Source of the DNA: Geodermatophilus obscurus
Lineage (GTDB): Bacteria > Actinomycetota > Actinomycetes > Mycobacteriales > Geodermatophilaceae
Direction of reading: 5' to 3'
NCBI RefSeq assembly: GCF_900115395.1
Contig: NZ_FOWE01000005.1
Coordinates: forward strand, 1 to 64,000
DNA length: 64,000 nt
The notes below the pieces were generated by a model that searched no databases, was not told the origin of the DNA, and worked only from the letters and a program-made list of their open reading frames with translations. The translations under genes were made by a program, and so were the position numbers. Positions 8,701 through 15,550 of the stretch are shown here, one piece after another; within the stretch, counting starts at the first letter, position 1; every line of letters begins with the position of its first letter.

Positions 8701-8870
8701 TGATCGTCGGCGCGTCCGTGGAGATCCCCGCGGCGCTGCGAGGGGAGGTCGTGCCGGTGCGGCTCCAGGGACGGATGCTCGACCCGCCCGAACACCCCGG
8801 TCGCCTCGAGGCCAACCGCGGGTGTCACGTCAGCGGTCAGGTGCACTTCAAGCGGCATCCGCTTCCATGA
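5712..8870 (+). CDS. Large conserved-looking protein of unknown function
   Basis: This 1052-aa protein matches no family I can name. The ATG at 5712 is preferred over a TTG one codon earlier because GGAG lies 6 nt upstream. No signal peptide is seen. An N-terminal third (about 1-250) is helix-rich. A central segment (about 255-430) begins LLVVKQFLCRYEPGEVAHIEN and continues into a long polar, charged, probably coiled-coil stretch (STSRRDSRRGANNFAKD) and then NIAGIYRWVDKVYRAQVYNYG. I have the impression of having seen this core in large uncharacterised proteins of other phyla; that is unverified. Residues about 715-740 form a Thr-rich linker, followed by an aromatic-rich domain and a beta-rich C-terminus. 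The stop overlaps the next start (ATGA). Confidence 0.65.
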   Translation: MADSTVDLFKFVTIRATQTTAPADPSVIRDPRLGPPAPEGETPEVDADAANYAGSAAARAVYDLVKELGADAHTAPQVIEANRAVAQRILSRGPVETGTGLPHVDATTAALDEVSPASSADDLGAAITGRWPFPDEPATSWQAYVDRPPGAAGADRPSLEADQGSLFDRLYLALVAKRDRAVSLEELIRGLRLLNLLRALHGSSAPEPADVAGLLAANPAVHRLITALVGYYRPFNPIRPVGIGDLLVVKQFLCRYEPGEVAHIENVLPDESKLRRHRSLHRTDDLVSVVEDEVSLTERELSTSQRFELKSETESTIQNDLSAEISGQVSGRYGVVEYSANAGVSYSTSRRDSRRGANNFAKDVVDRSLSRIQTSVREERTTRRLSETEELNRHQLANSTGRNIAGIYRWVDKVYRAQVYNYGKRLMFEFVIPEPAAFVLSVFDHERQQTERPDIPQRPVKPDLDISQISAATVDTYGRIYNLSGLDPEPPFEQTITQAIGLGGLEDQAASAHERLFDIPAGYAAVEATIDGRWDGQSKNEHGAGVSIGGKTEFQSDPPQGRIHMDFATRTPTFDPPLIGSVAAVVFVYRVRAFAFSVALKVRRTPQRLREWQLSVYESIMDAYDEAYSEYVSALGEYESQLQGYRISQGVLIRGRNPRINQEVIRTELRKSCLSMIALQFDADGSDDVVFDAMRSRKEFLPVESVITTETETVTTTTPSPGTTVTVTTTSTKKEPSTVRTAIDVPAIDVPEAVDDGRTVQFLEQAFEWQQLNYVLYPYFWGRIPGKWYDAQRYYDEVDPLYAKFLQAGAARVLVSVRPGFEAAVQHYLSTREPWNGGPVPDIDDPLYLAVHAELRDQQDDLNNATPYGDAWTVVVPTPIVWLQPDGVLPEFDCGAAPGVAHSMTGFWTGTAHQATLSTLASDQQEWTDWPSAARWDVPVPDWATEADVTFTLNPGVVDGDVWGELRADLGGIVTGPSMFDVNYEADVGGHPEQAVMIVGASVEIPAALRGEVVPVRLQGRMLDPPEHPGRLEANRGCHVSGQVHFKRHPLP

Positions 8871-10153
8871 CCGTGGGGGCGACAGCCGGGGTCACCGTCG
8901 TCGCTCCGGGGAACCGGCCCGCGGTCGACGGCACCGACGTCGACGGCATCGACGTCGACGGTCTCGCGGTCGCCGCGCCGGCAGGGGGACCCCGGGCTCT
9001 CCCGTCGGTGCAGGACATCGTCGTGGCGCTCCCGGTCGGGGTCGACGGAGCCGCGCCGTCCCCGGTCACCGTCACCTTCGACATGGGCCGGCCCGACCTG
9101 GCCGGTGTCGTCGCCGCGGCGTGCGACTCGATCTTCGTGATGGCGGGGCTCCCCGGGCTGACCGCGTTCGAGGAGGCCCTGGGGGGCACGGGGGTCTCCC
9201 TCGAGGGCCTCGGACAGGTCGGGATGCTGGTCCCCGTCGCCGGTCTGCGGGGGGAGGAACGGTATCGGGACGCTCGGCGGTCGCCGAACCGGCACCGGCT
9301 GCGGGAGGCGTTCGAGCAGTACACCCGCCGACTGCCGGCCCGCCGGGCAGCGGCGGAGGCGGCGGTCGGCGCCGCGGCACGGGCCGCGGCCCGGTCGCGG
9401 CTGGGTGCGAGTCGCGACGAGGTGGTGCGGGAGGCCCGGCGGTACCTGTCCGTCGCCCCGGGGGACCCGGTGGCCGCGGCCGTCCTCGGCGGCACCGCTC
9501 CCAACCGGCTGGCCGGGCCCGACGTGATCGGGCTGGCCACCGACCTGGTCAGGATCGCCGGGGCGCGCGACCGCCTCGATCGCGTGCAGGAGGCGCAACG
9601 GCGCGTGCAGGAGCAGTGGGAACGGGACAAGCGGTCCGTGGTCGAGGAGGACTACACGCGACGCAGCGTCCGCCAAGGCACCCCGCTGACTCCGGAGCAG
9701 TCGGCCGAGGCCGCCCGCGCTCTGGCGGCCATCGGTGACTCGGCGGCGGTCCGTGAGGCCCGGCAGCGGACGAGCGACGAGCGGATGGACCTCGCCCGGC
9801 TCGTGACGGACCTGGCGAGTCAGCGGCCGGTCCTCTTCCGGCTCTGGCGCACCGATGCCCCGTTCGAGGCGCGCCGCGCCGTGCTGCGGTCGGGTGGCGG
9901 CACCATCGTCCGGGACCGGGCGGTGCTGGCCTCCTCTGCTCCGCTGCGCGATGCGGTGACCGCGACGCCCTCCGGACGACGTGGCAGGCGGCGACCGAGC
10001 TCGGCCATCGCATCGACGACGTCCCCGACGTCGTCTGGCACTTCCCCGCCCTCGTCGACCAGGTGTTGCAGGAGTCGTACGCCGACGACGGCGACTTCGC
10101 CGGCCGGGCGGCACAGATCCGCCTCCGCGCCGAGGAGCCTGCTCGCGACCTGA
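8867..10153 (+). CDS. Helix-rich protein of unknown function, frame disrupted near its C-terminus
   Basis: The frame opens with an ATG overlapping the previous stop (ATGA), so it belongs to the same transcript. The first 365 residues look genuine: an Asp/Val-rich N-terminus with a DGTDVDGIDVDG motif, a beta-type region, then long Arg/Ala/Glu-rich helices (about 140-330) likely to form coiled coils. From about position 9962 the frame becomes Ser/Thr/Pro/Arg-rich nonsense. The natural continuation lies in another frame up to 10440. Adding one base at 9962-9964 (GCGAC to GCGGAC) would restore a single protein of about 524 aa ending at 10440. Function is unknown. Confidence 0.6.
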   Translation: MTVGATAGVTVVAPGNRPAVDGTDVDGIDVDGLAVAAPAGGPRALPSVQDIVVALPVGVDGAAPSPVTVTFDMGRPDLAGVVAAACDSIFVMAGLPGLTAFEEALGGTGVSLEGLGQVGMLVPVAGLRGEERYRDARRSPNRHRLREAFEQYTRRLPARRAAAEAAVGAAARAAARSRLGASRDEVVREARRYLSVAPGDPVAAAVLGGTAPNRLAGPDVIGLATDLVRIAGARDRLDRVQEAQRRVQEQWERDKRSVVEEDYTRRSVRQGTPLTPEQSAEAARALAAIGDSAAVREARQRTSDERMDLARLVTDLASQRPVLFRLWRTDAPFEARRAVLRSGGGTIVRDRAVLASSAPLRDAVTATPSGRRGRRRPSSAIASTTSPTSSGTSPPSSTRCCRSRTPTTATSPAGRHRSASAPRSLLAT

Positions 10154-10440
10154 CCGACCTGTCGGACTGGATCGGTCGCGCGAGCCTGGCCGCTGCCCTG
10201 GTGGGGGCGGAGCCGGTCGCCACCACCGCCGCGGTCGCGCAGATCCTGGTGGATCTCGGCGGCCTGTTGGTGAAGCTGCTGCGCGCGCTGGAGCAGCAGC
10301 TGGGAGCGGATGCGTTCCTGGATCCCTCACGTCAACTGGCCGTCCCGCCCACCTACTCGTCGTTGGCCGTCGATCTCCTCCTCGTCGGCCTCGACGTCTT
10401 CTCGACCGGTCGGGAGATCCGCGGACCGCGGGTGCGGTGA
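9964..10440 (+). pseudogene. Displaced 3' part of the helix-rich gene (frame +1)
   Basis: Read from 9964, this frame gives DALRTTWQAATELGHRIDD and continues with ordinary amphipathic helices to a stop at 10438-10440 that overlaps the next ATG (TGATG). There is no convincing ribosome site or start codon of its own; the first in-frame start, a GTG at 10063, lies well inside the coherent stretch. The overlap with the downstream gene supports this being the true C-terminus of the gene starting at 8867. A 1-nt deletion, in the strain or in the sequence, is the simplest explanation. A programmed frameshift is possible, but I see no slippery heptamer. Confidence 0.6.
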
Positions 10441-11759
10441 TGGCCGCTCAGCGGAGTCCCGAAGAGGTCGTCCAGGACATCGCCGACCTCAGCCGCACGG
10501 CCACCACGAAGGTCGTGCGACTGTCGCCGGCGGTGCGTGGTGGCTTCATCCGGCTCATCGGGGCCGCCCGGCACCGGTCCGCAGTGGTCGCCGCCGTGGA
10601 CCAGTACCTCCTCGCCTCCCGCCGGGTGGAGTCCCACGCCGATCCGGCGGCACTGGCCGTCTTCACCCGAGCCGATGCCGTCCTCACCCAGCAGCTCGCC
10701 ACCGTCACCGGGCCGGACATGGACCTGCTGAGGCGAGAGCTGGCGCAGCGACGGGCCACCGTCCTGCTGGATCCGGCCGCCCTGGAGGAACGACTCCGGA
10801 GAGCGGCCGAGCGGCAACGCAGGCGGCTCCGTGCCCGTCCGGGGCCCGACGGCGCCGACCTGCACGCCGCGCTCCTGCAACAGCGGTTCTTCCAGCAGCT
10901 GCGGGACGTCGCGGCCCGTGGACCGGCTGGGTGGACCGCCGAGCAGCGCAGCATGCTCCGGGGCTGGCGGAAGCTGAGAGCCGTGCTCGGCAGCCAGTGG
11001 GCAGACGGCTGGGAGGCGACCTTCCGCCACCTCCGGGAGAACGCCGTCGGCATCGCCGGAGCCGGCCGGGAGCTCCGCTCCGCGGTCAGTGCGCTCGACG
11101 AGGCGCGGGCCGGAGGCTCGGCGGTGCTCGTCCGTGCCGCCGAGGCGAGGGTGCAGCGGGCCCGCCGGCGAGCCCACGGTCACCTGAGCACGATCAAGGG
11201 ACACCTCGGTGAGGCGTACGTGCCGAGGTGGAGTGCCTGGCAGATCCAGGTCGACGGCTTCCTCGACCTCGCCCGCCGCGAGGTCGCGCAACGGCCCGGC
11301 CGCTGGGAGGTCCGCCGTGTGACCGGTGACCTGCGCATCGGAGGACGGCAGGCATGGGACGAAGCCGTCCTCCTCGTCCGGCGGGACGTCTCGCCACCCA
11401 GCGCGGAGCTGTTCGTCGCGGCGCAGTTCAAGGTCGAGAAGCGGGTGTCCGCGCTGCGCCAGGTCCACGACGACGCGCGACGCGAGACCGCGTTGGTGGG
11501 GCACACGGCACCGGTCGTCCTCAGCTTCCGGTCGGGAGACGCGATCGAGAACGTCGTCCTCTCGCCGCCGAGGGCAGGCGCGGCCAGTCATCGGTACGTC
11601 TTCAACGCGGCCGGCGGGCGGTTCTCCGCCGCGGACGTCGCGCGACTGCGCCAGGCCGGCCTGGAGGTGAACCAGCTGAGCCTCGACGTGTCGGTCGGGG
11701 AGTTCGACGCCGTCGCGGAGGCGCTGATGGACGTGGTCACCGCGACGGTCGGCCGGTGA
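10440..11759 (+). CDS. Unknown protein with a possible restriction-endonuclease-fold C-terminal domain
   Basis: This 439-aa protein starts at an ATG overlapping the preceding stop. Residues about 1-250 are almost entirely helical and Arg/Ala-rich. From about residue 250 a motif series resembles PD-(D/E)XK nuclease-fold toxins: IKGHLGEAYV (the KG..GE helix seen in such domains), then WDEAVLLVRRD, then LFVAAQFKVEK, which could supply a Q-x-K catalytic strand in place of E-x-K. A mixed alpha/beta tail follows. The helical N-terminus plus C-terminal catalytic-type domain recalls effector architecture. It is the last gene of the run. The nuclease assignment is motif reading by eye and could be wrong. 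Confidence 0.5.
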   Translation: MAAQRSPEEVVQDIADLSRTATTKVVRLSPAVRGGFIRLIGAARHRSAVVAAVDQYLLASRRVESHADPAALAVFTRADAVLTQQLATVTGPDMDLLRRELAQRRATVLLDPAALEERLRRAAERQRRRLRARPGPDGADLHAALLQQRFFQQLRDVAARGPAGWTAEQRSMLRGWRKLRAVLGSQWADGWEATFRHLRENAVGIAGAGRELRSAVSALDEARAGGSAVLVRAAEARVQRARRRAHGHLSTIKGHLGEAYVPRWSAWQIQVDGFLDLARREVAQRPGRWEVRRVTGDLRIGGRQAWDEAVLLVRRDVSPPSAELFVAAQFKVEKRVSALRQVHDDARRETALVGHTAPVVLSFRSGDAIENVVLSPPRAGAASHRYVFNAAGGRFSAADVARLRQAGLEVNQLSLDVSVGEFDAVAEALMDVVTATVGR

Positions 11760-11887
11760 CCGCCGGATGCCGGCGCCGGGCGACCTCCGGCCCCACCGAG
11801 GACCCCGCCGTCCGCGCCCACCTGCGCGACCGGCGGCCGTCCGGCGCCTGCGCGGACGGGTGGGGCACCGCCTGAGCCCGTCGCGCC

Positions 11888-12910
11888 TCAGCCGAGCGCG
11901 GGGACCGCGCTGGACGGGTTGCCGTCGGCGGCTGCCGCCAGGGCCGGCACGACCTCCTCCACCAGGTAGGGCAGCGACAGCGGGCTGCCGAAGCCGAGCG
12001 CGGCGGACACGTCGCCGGAGTAGCCGCCGAGCAGGACCGTGCGGTCCTGGGTCACCACGTCGAGGGCGGACAGCAGCGCGTCGGCGTCGGCGTCGGCCCG
12101 GTCGTACCCGTTCACGGCCAGCACGTCCGCCTCGAGCAGGTCCAGTCGCTCCTGGCTGACGTCGGTGCTCGTGTCGGGGACGGTGAAGCCGAGACCGGTG
12201 AAGAACTGGGTGCGCAGGTCGTCGCTGCCCAGCAGGTAGTGGCCCGAGCCGACGCCCGTCAGGTCCACGGCGATCGAGCTGCCGGCGAAGTCGGGGTTCT
12301 CCTCGATCGCCTGCTCGAACCGGCCCTCGACGTCGTCGACGAGAGCCCGCGCCTCGTCCTCTCGGCCGAGCGCCCGGCCGACGAGGAGGGTCTGCTGCTG
12401 CCACGGGGTGGCGCCGTCGGCGTGCTCGTCGGTCTGCGCGAGCGTCGGCGCGATGCCGGACAGCTGCTCGTAGACCGTCTCGTCCATGAAGGAGTAGACG
12501 CCCACGATCAGGTCCGGCTCGAGTGCGGCGACGGCCTCGAGGTCGATCTCCTCGCCGCCCACGGTCGGGATCTCCTCGGCCGGGAGCAGCTCCTCCGCCC
12601 AGGGCCGGGTCGCGGCGTCGTACCCACCGAGGAGCTCCCGCTCGCCCACCGGGGTGACGCCCAGCGCCAGCACGAAGTCCTGGTCGTTGAAGCCGACGGT
12701 GACGACGCGCTGCGGCTCCTCGGGGATCTCGGTGGTGCCGTACTTGTTCCCGATGCTGACCGGGAAGGCGCCCGACGCGGAGGACGCCCCCGCGGCCGGG
12801 GCGGGTTCGTCCCCGGAGCCGCCGCAGGCGGTCAGCCCTCCGGACAGGGCCAGGACGGTGAGCGGGACGGCGAGACGGGACGGGCGCAGCGGGCCCGCAC
12901 TCTTCGGCAT
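11888..12910 (-). CDS. Iron-siderophore ABC transporter substrate-binding lipoprotein
   Basis: This 340-aa protein is of the FecB/FepB/BtuF class (periplasmic-binding helical-backbone type) and binds ferric siderophores outside the membrane. The signal ends GLTAC with lipidated Cys29, followed by a Gly/Ser/Ala linker. Family landmarks are PQRVVTVGFNDQDFVLALGV near residues 65-85 and LEAVAALEPDLIVG near 125-140. The ATG at 12910 has no ribosome site. Instead a TAACCT -10 element lies 6 nt before the ATG inside an IdeR-type box, so the mRNA is probably leaderless and iron-repressed. No permease or ATPase gene is adjacent, so it must share a transporter encoded elsewhere. Confidence 0.88.
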   Translation of the reverse strand: MPKSAGPLRPSRLAVPLTVLALSGGLTACGGSGDEPAPAAGASSASGAFPVSIGNKYGTTEIPEEPQRVVTVGFNDQDFVLALGVTPVGERELLGGYDAATRPWAEELLPAEEIPTVGGEEIDLEAVAALEPDLIVGVYSFMDETVYEQLSGIAPTLAQTDEHADGATPWQQQTLLVGRALGREDEARALVDDVEGRFEQAIEENPDFAGSSIAVDLTGVGSGHYLLGSDDLRTQFFTGLGFTVPDTSTDVSQERLDLLEADVLAVNGYDRADADADALLSALDVVTQDRTVLLGGYSGDVSAALGFGSPLSLPYLVEEVVPALAAAADGNPSSAVPALG

Positions 12911-12914
12911 CAGG

Positions 12915-12933
12915 CGAGGTTAGCCTGCCCTAA
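12915..12933 (-). promoter_or_regulatory. DtxR/IdeR iron box with embedded -10 element
   Basis: Reading the reverse strand, TTAGGGCAGGCTAACCTCG matches the consensus TTAGGTTAGSCTAACCTAA at 15 of 19 positions. The TAACCT inside it (plus-strand 12917-12922) lies 6 nt from the ATG at 12910 and fits a -10 hexamer for a leaderless transcript. Repressor binding would directly block RNA polymerase when iron is plentiful. Confidence 0.8.
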
Positions 12934-13117
12934 GTCCGTGCTGACGAGGGGTCACGTCCGGTGCTTGTGCGGCCCGGTCGTCGACGTCGGCGGGTCGGCG
13001 CACGTGTCACGGGGCGGGGGCCGGGTAGTCGCCCGGGTCAGCGGCCGCGGGACGGGTCCTCGCGCCGGACGACAGCGACCCGGTGCCCGGGTGCCCCGTA
13101 CCGCTCGAGGAGGAGGC

Positions 13118-14110
13118 GTGCCCCCTGGCCGGCGCCCGCGCGTCCCGTCCGGCGACGGGCGCGACCGCGGCGCGGGCGTCGTCAGCCTCGCACCGCGTGC
13201 ACCGTCCGAGATCGAGGTCGTGGCCCACCGCGGTGTCTCGGCGGAGGCCCCCGAGCACACCCTCGCGGCCTACCGGCAGGCGCTGGCACTCGGCGCGGAC
13301 GCCGTGGAGTGCGACGTCCGGCTGACTCGCGACGGCGTGCTCGTGTGCGTGCACGACCGCCGCATCAACCGGACCTCCACGGGCCGGGGCGTGGTGTCGG
13401 CGCTGGATCTGGCCGACCTCGAGCGGCACCGCGTCGTCCACCGGCGACCCCGGCGCGCCGCGCTCCGGGGGCGCCCGCCGCGCCCCGTGGCCGAGGACGC
13501 CGACGTGGGCGTCGACGTGGGCGCCGACGTGGGCGCCGACCCGGGCGCCGACGACGAGGCCGACGAGGACGCCGGTCGGGTGCTGACCCTCGACCGGTTG
13601 CTGGACTACGTGACGTCCTCGCCCGGGCGCGTGCGGCTGGCGATCGAGACCAAGCACCCGACCCGCCACGCCGGTCAGGTCGAGGCGGCCCTGCTCACCA
13701 GCCTCCGGAGGTTCGGGCTGCTCTCCGGCGGACGCCCACTGGAGTGGTCCGGACGTCCGGCGGTCCGGGTCATGAGCTTCTCGCCGACGGCCCTGCGGCG
13801 GGTCCGGCTCCTGGCGCCGGACCTGCCCACCGTGCACCTGGTCCGCCAGATGCTGCCGCGGACGCGGACACGGTCGGTCGCCCCGGCCGGCACCGCCGTC
13901 GGCCCGTCGCTGGCGCTGCTGCGCCAGGACCCGGCCCTGGTCGCACGCCTGCACCGGGCCGGACTGCAGGTGCACGTGTGGGTCGTCAACCGCCCGCGCG
14001 ACATGCAGTTCGCCCTGTCCCTGGGGGTCGACGCGATCATCACGGACGAGGCGGCGGTGCTGATGCAGCTCCTGGGGAGAGACCGGCCGTCGTCGTCCGG
14101 CACGGGCTGA
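13118..14110 (+). CDS. Glycerophosphodiester phosphodiesterase family protein
   Basis: This roughly 330-aa protein has the GDPD TIM-barrel motifs, for hydrolysing glycerophosphodiesters to glycerol-3-phosphate and an alcohol. VVAHRGVSAEAPEHT near residues 32-46 supplies the catalytic His-Arg, followed by ECDVRLTRDG and VCVHDRRINRTSTG with the second catalytic His. RLAIETKHP carries the later metal-ligand Glu, and VHVWVVNRPRDMQFALSLGVDAIITDEA is the typical barrel end. The GTG at 13118 follows a long GAGGAGGAGG. No export signal is seen. Unusually, residues about 129-152 are a DxGA-type acidic tandem repeat inserted between the HDRRINRTS motif and the IETKHP strand. It is convergent with the B3/B4-domain gene. 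Confidence 0.85.
   Translation: MPPGRRPRVPSGDGRDRGAGVVSLAPRAPSEIEVVAHRGVSAEAPEHTLAAYRQALALGADAVECDVRLTRDGVLVCVHDRRINRTSTGRGVVSALDLADLERHRVVHRRPRRAALRGRPPRPVAEDADVGVDVGADVGADPGADDEADEDAGRVLTLDRLLDYVTSSPGRVRLAIETKHPTRHAGQVEAALLTSLRRFGLLSGGRPLEWSGRPAVRVMSFSPTALRRVRLLAPDLPTVHLVRQMLPRTRTRSVAPAGTAVGPSLALLRQDPALVARLHRAGLQVHVWVVNRPRDMQFALSLGVDAIITDEAAVLMQLLGRDRPSSSGTG
13502..13573 (+). repeat. 12-bp tandem repeat coding for DVGA-like units
   Basis: Six consecutive 12-bp units lie inside the GDPD gene. Four are nearly identical (GACGTGGGCGCC type) and two are degenerate. They encode DVGV, DVGA, DVGA, DPGA, DDEA and DEDA. Since 12 is divisible by three, copy-number change would keep the frame. Confidence 0.85.
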
Positions 14111-14124
14111 CCCCGCCGGGTCAG
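14107..14124. terminator. Compact hairpin between convergent genes
   Basis: CTGACCC at 14107-14113 and GGGTCAG at 14118-14124 form a perfect 7-bp stem with a 4-nt loop. It spans the stop of the GDPD gene (14110) and the stop of the B3/B4 gene (14121). It could serve both strands; no T-tract follows. Confidence 0.45.
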
Positions 14125-14840
14125 GCCGGCCGGGCGGAGAACAGCCGCCGGTGGACGACGGCGTCGGGGCCGAGCGCGAGCAGACCCGCGGTGAGCGCGT
14201 CGGCCGCGGCGTGCGCGTCGTCGTCGGTCAGCGGGTCGAGGACGTCCAGGACGAACAGCGCGCCGGTGGTCCCGGTCGTGATGCGGGTACGCACGCCCTG
14301 GCGCCAGTTCCAGCGCCGGCAGGTGACGCCGGCGTCGTCGCGCCAGACGACCTCGCCGGGCTCGGGGTGCTCGACGACGGGCTCGCCCCCGGCGGTGCTG
14401 TCGAAGGGCTCGGTGCCGTCAGCGCGCACCAGCCGCGGCGGTCCGGTGTAGGCGGCCCGGTCCTCCCCGCCGAGCGGGAGCAGGTGGGCGACGGAGACGG
14501 CGTTGTAGACGTCGGTGATGCGGTCGATGCGCGGCAGCCCGTCCGGGTCGAGCCGGCGCAGCAGCGCCTCGACGCTCGGCCGGGTGCGCTGCGGCCGGGC
14601 GCCGAACGCGCGGTAGGCCTCGCGCCAGGCGGCCAGCTCCGGCAGCTCCTCGGGCCTCCGCCCGCCGAGCCGGTCCCGCGCGGTGGCCTCGGCGGTGGCG
14701 AGGACCCGCTCGCTGACCTCGTCGCTGGTCCCCCCGCGCAGGCCGTCGGCGGTCACCAGGAGCGCGCGGTAGTCCGGGCGCAGTGCGAACACGGCGTCGT
14801 CGACGGCGGCCGCGGCGAGCCACTCCTGCGGATCGGTCAC
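14121..14840 (-). CDS. B3/B4 (PheRS beta-like) domain protein
   Basis: This 239-aa protein matches free-standing B3/B4 domain proteins, related to the editing module of phenylalanyl-tRNA synthetase beta. Landmarks are RPDYRALLVTADGL near residues 21-34, AWREAYRAFGARPQRTRPSV near 90-108, then RIDRITDVYNAVSVAHLLPLGGED near 120-143. A final strand pair contains VTCRRWNWRQGVRTRI. Such proteins are thought to deacylate mischarged tRNA or bind amino-acid-like ligands; the activity is unproven. It is cytosolic. Transcription is convergent with the GDPD gene, and a small membrane protein gene lies 88 nt upstream on the same strand. Confidence 0.85.
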   Translation of the reverse strand: MTDPQEWLAAAAVDDAVFALRPDYRALLVTADGLRGGTSDEVSERVLATAEATARDRLGGRRPEELPELAAWREAYRAFGARPQRTRPSVEALLRRLDPDGLPRIDRITDVYNAVSVAHLLPLGGEDRAAYTGPPRLVRADGTEPFDSTAGGEPVVEHPEPGEVVWRDDAGVTCRRWNWRQGVRTRITTGTTGALFVLDVLDPLTDDDAHAAADALTAGLLALGPDAVVHRRLFSARPA

Positions 14841-14928
14841 GATCGGCCTCCGGTGACGTGGCGGCCGGCCGCTCCGGACCCTCGCCGCGCGGGGCCGGTG
14901 GCCGGGAGGTCCGGGACCGGGTGGCGCG

Positions 14929-15309
14929 CTACGGCAGCCCGACCGAGGACGACACGTACGGGACGACCCACAGCGCCACCGACACCGGCCACCACACGCG
15001 GGCCGGCACCGGCGTGTAGCTGCGGGCGAGCGCGGTCAGCGGTGCGGCGACCAGGACGAACACCGACCACAGCAGGACGGTCGTGATGACGGCGGGGCTG
15101 AGCCCGTCGCGCAGCAGCGTGGACGAGGCGTCCGCCCAGCCGGCCCGCATGGCGATCATGAGGCCGGTCATGCCGCTGACGATGAGCGGGAAGCGGCACA
15201 GCCAGCCCAGACCCAGTCCCAGCCCCAGGCACAGCAGCCAGCTCGCCCAGTGGGGGAGCTGCCGCCGCGGGGGTGCGGCGACCGGCGGTCGGCGCAGCGT
15301 GTCCGTCAC
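14929..15309 (-). CDS. Small integral membrane protein
   Basis: This 126-aa protein has three hydrophobic stretches, at about residues 21-38 (WLLCLGLGLGLGWLC), 70-95 (AVITTVLLWSVFVLVAAPLTAL) and 103-122 (VWWPVSVALWVVPYV). The GTG start at 15309 is chosen because GGAGGA lies 5-6 nt before it; a longer frame reaching 15477 is less likely because its extra part is Arg/Ser-rich. There may be distant resemblance to DUF2798-type membrane proteins, which I cannot confirm. It lies upstream of the B3/B4 gene on the same strand. No function is proposed. Confidence 0.6.
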   Translation of the reverse strand: MTDTLRRPPVAAPPRRQLPHWASWLLCLGLGLGLGWLCRFPLIVSGMTGLMIAMRAGWADASSTLLRDGLSPAVITTVLLWSVFVLVAAPLTALARSYTPVPARVWWPVSVALWVVPYVSSSVGLP

Positions 15310-15550
15310 CTCGTCCTCCTCCGGGGCGGCCGTCTGCTCGCCGCGGTCGGCACGGTAACCGGCCGTCGGCCGGACCCGGGGGTGGAGCGCCGCCGGCCGT
15401 TCCCGACCGGCGGACGTCGTGACCAGGCGTGACTCCGCCGTCGGTCCCCGGTGAGACCGACGGGTCCGGTCGCCCACGCGGCGGTGCCCCGGCCGCCCGC
15501 GTCGCCGGCCTCCACCGAGGACGCCCCCGGCCGGGTGACATCGGCGGGCG

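Noticed and set aside
5358..8858. 1166-codon reverse-strand open frame opposite the large cassette gene
   Set aside because: Codon-position bias and amino-acid make-up (Arg/Asp/Val/Gly-rich) are those of an antisense frame; the forward frame has natural domains and an operon overlap.
11767..12159. Arg/Pro-rich open frame after the cassette
   Set aside because: It runs antisense into the siderophore lipoprotein gene and has no ribosome site or domain.
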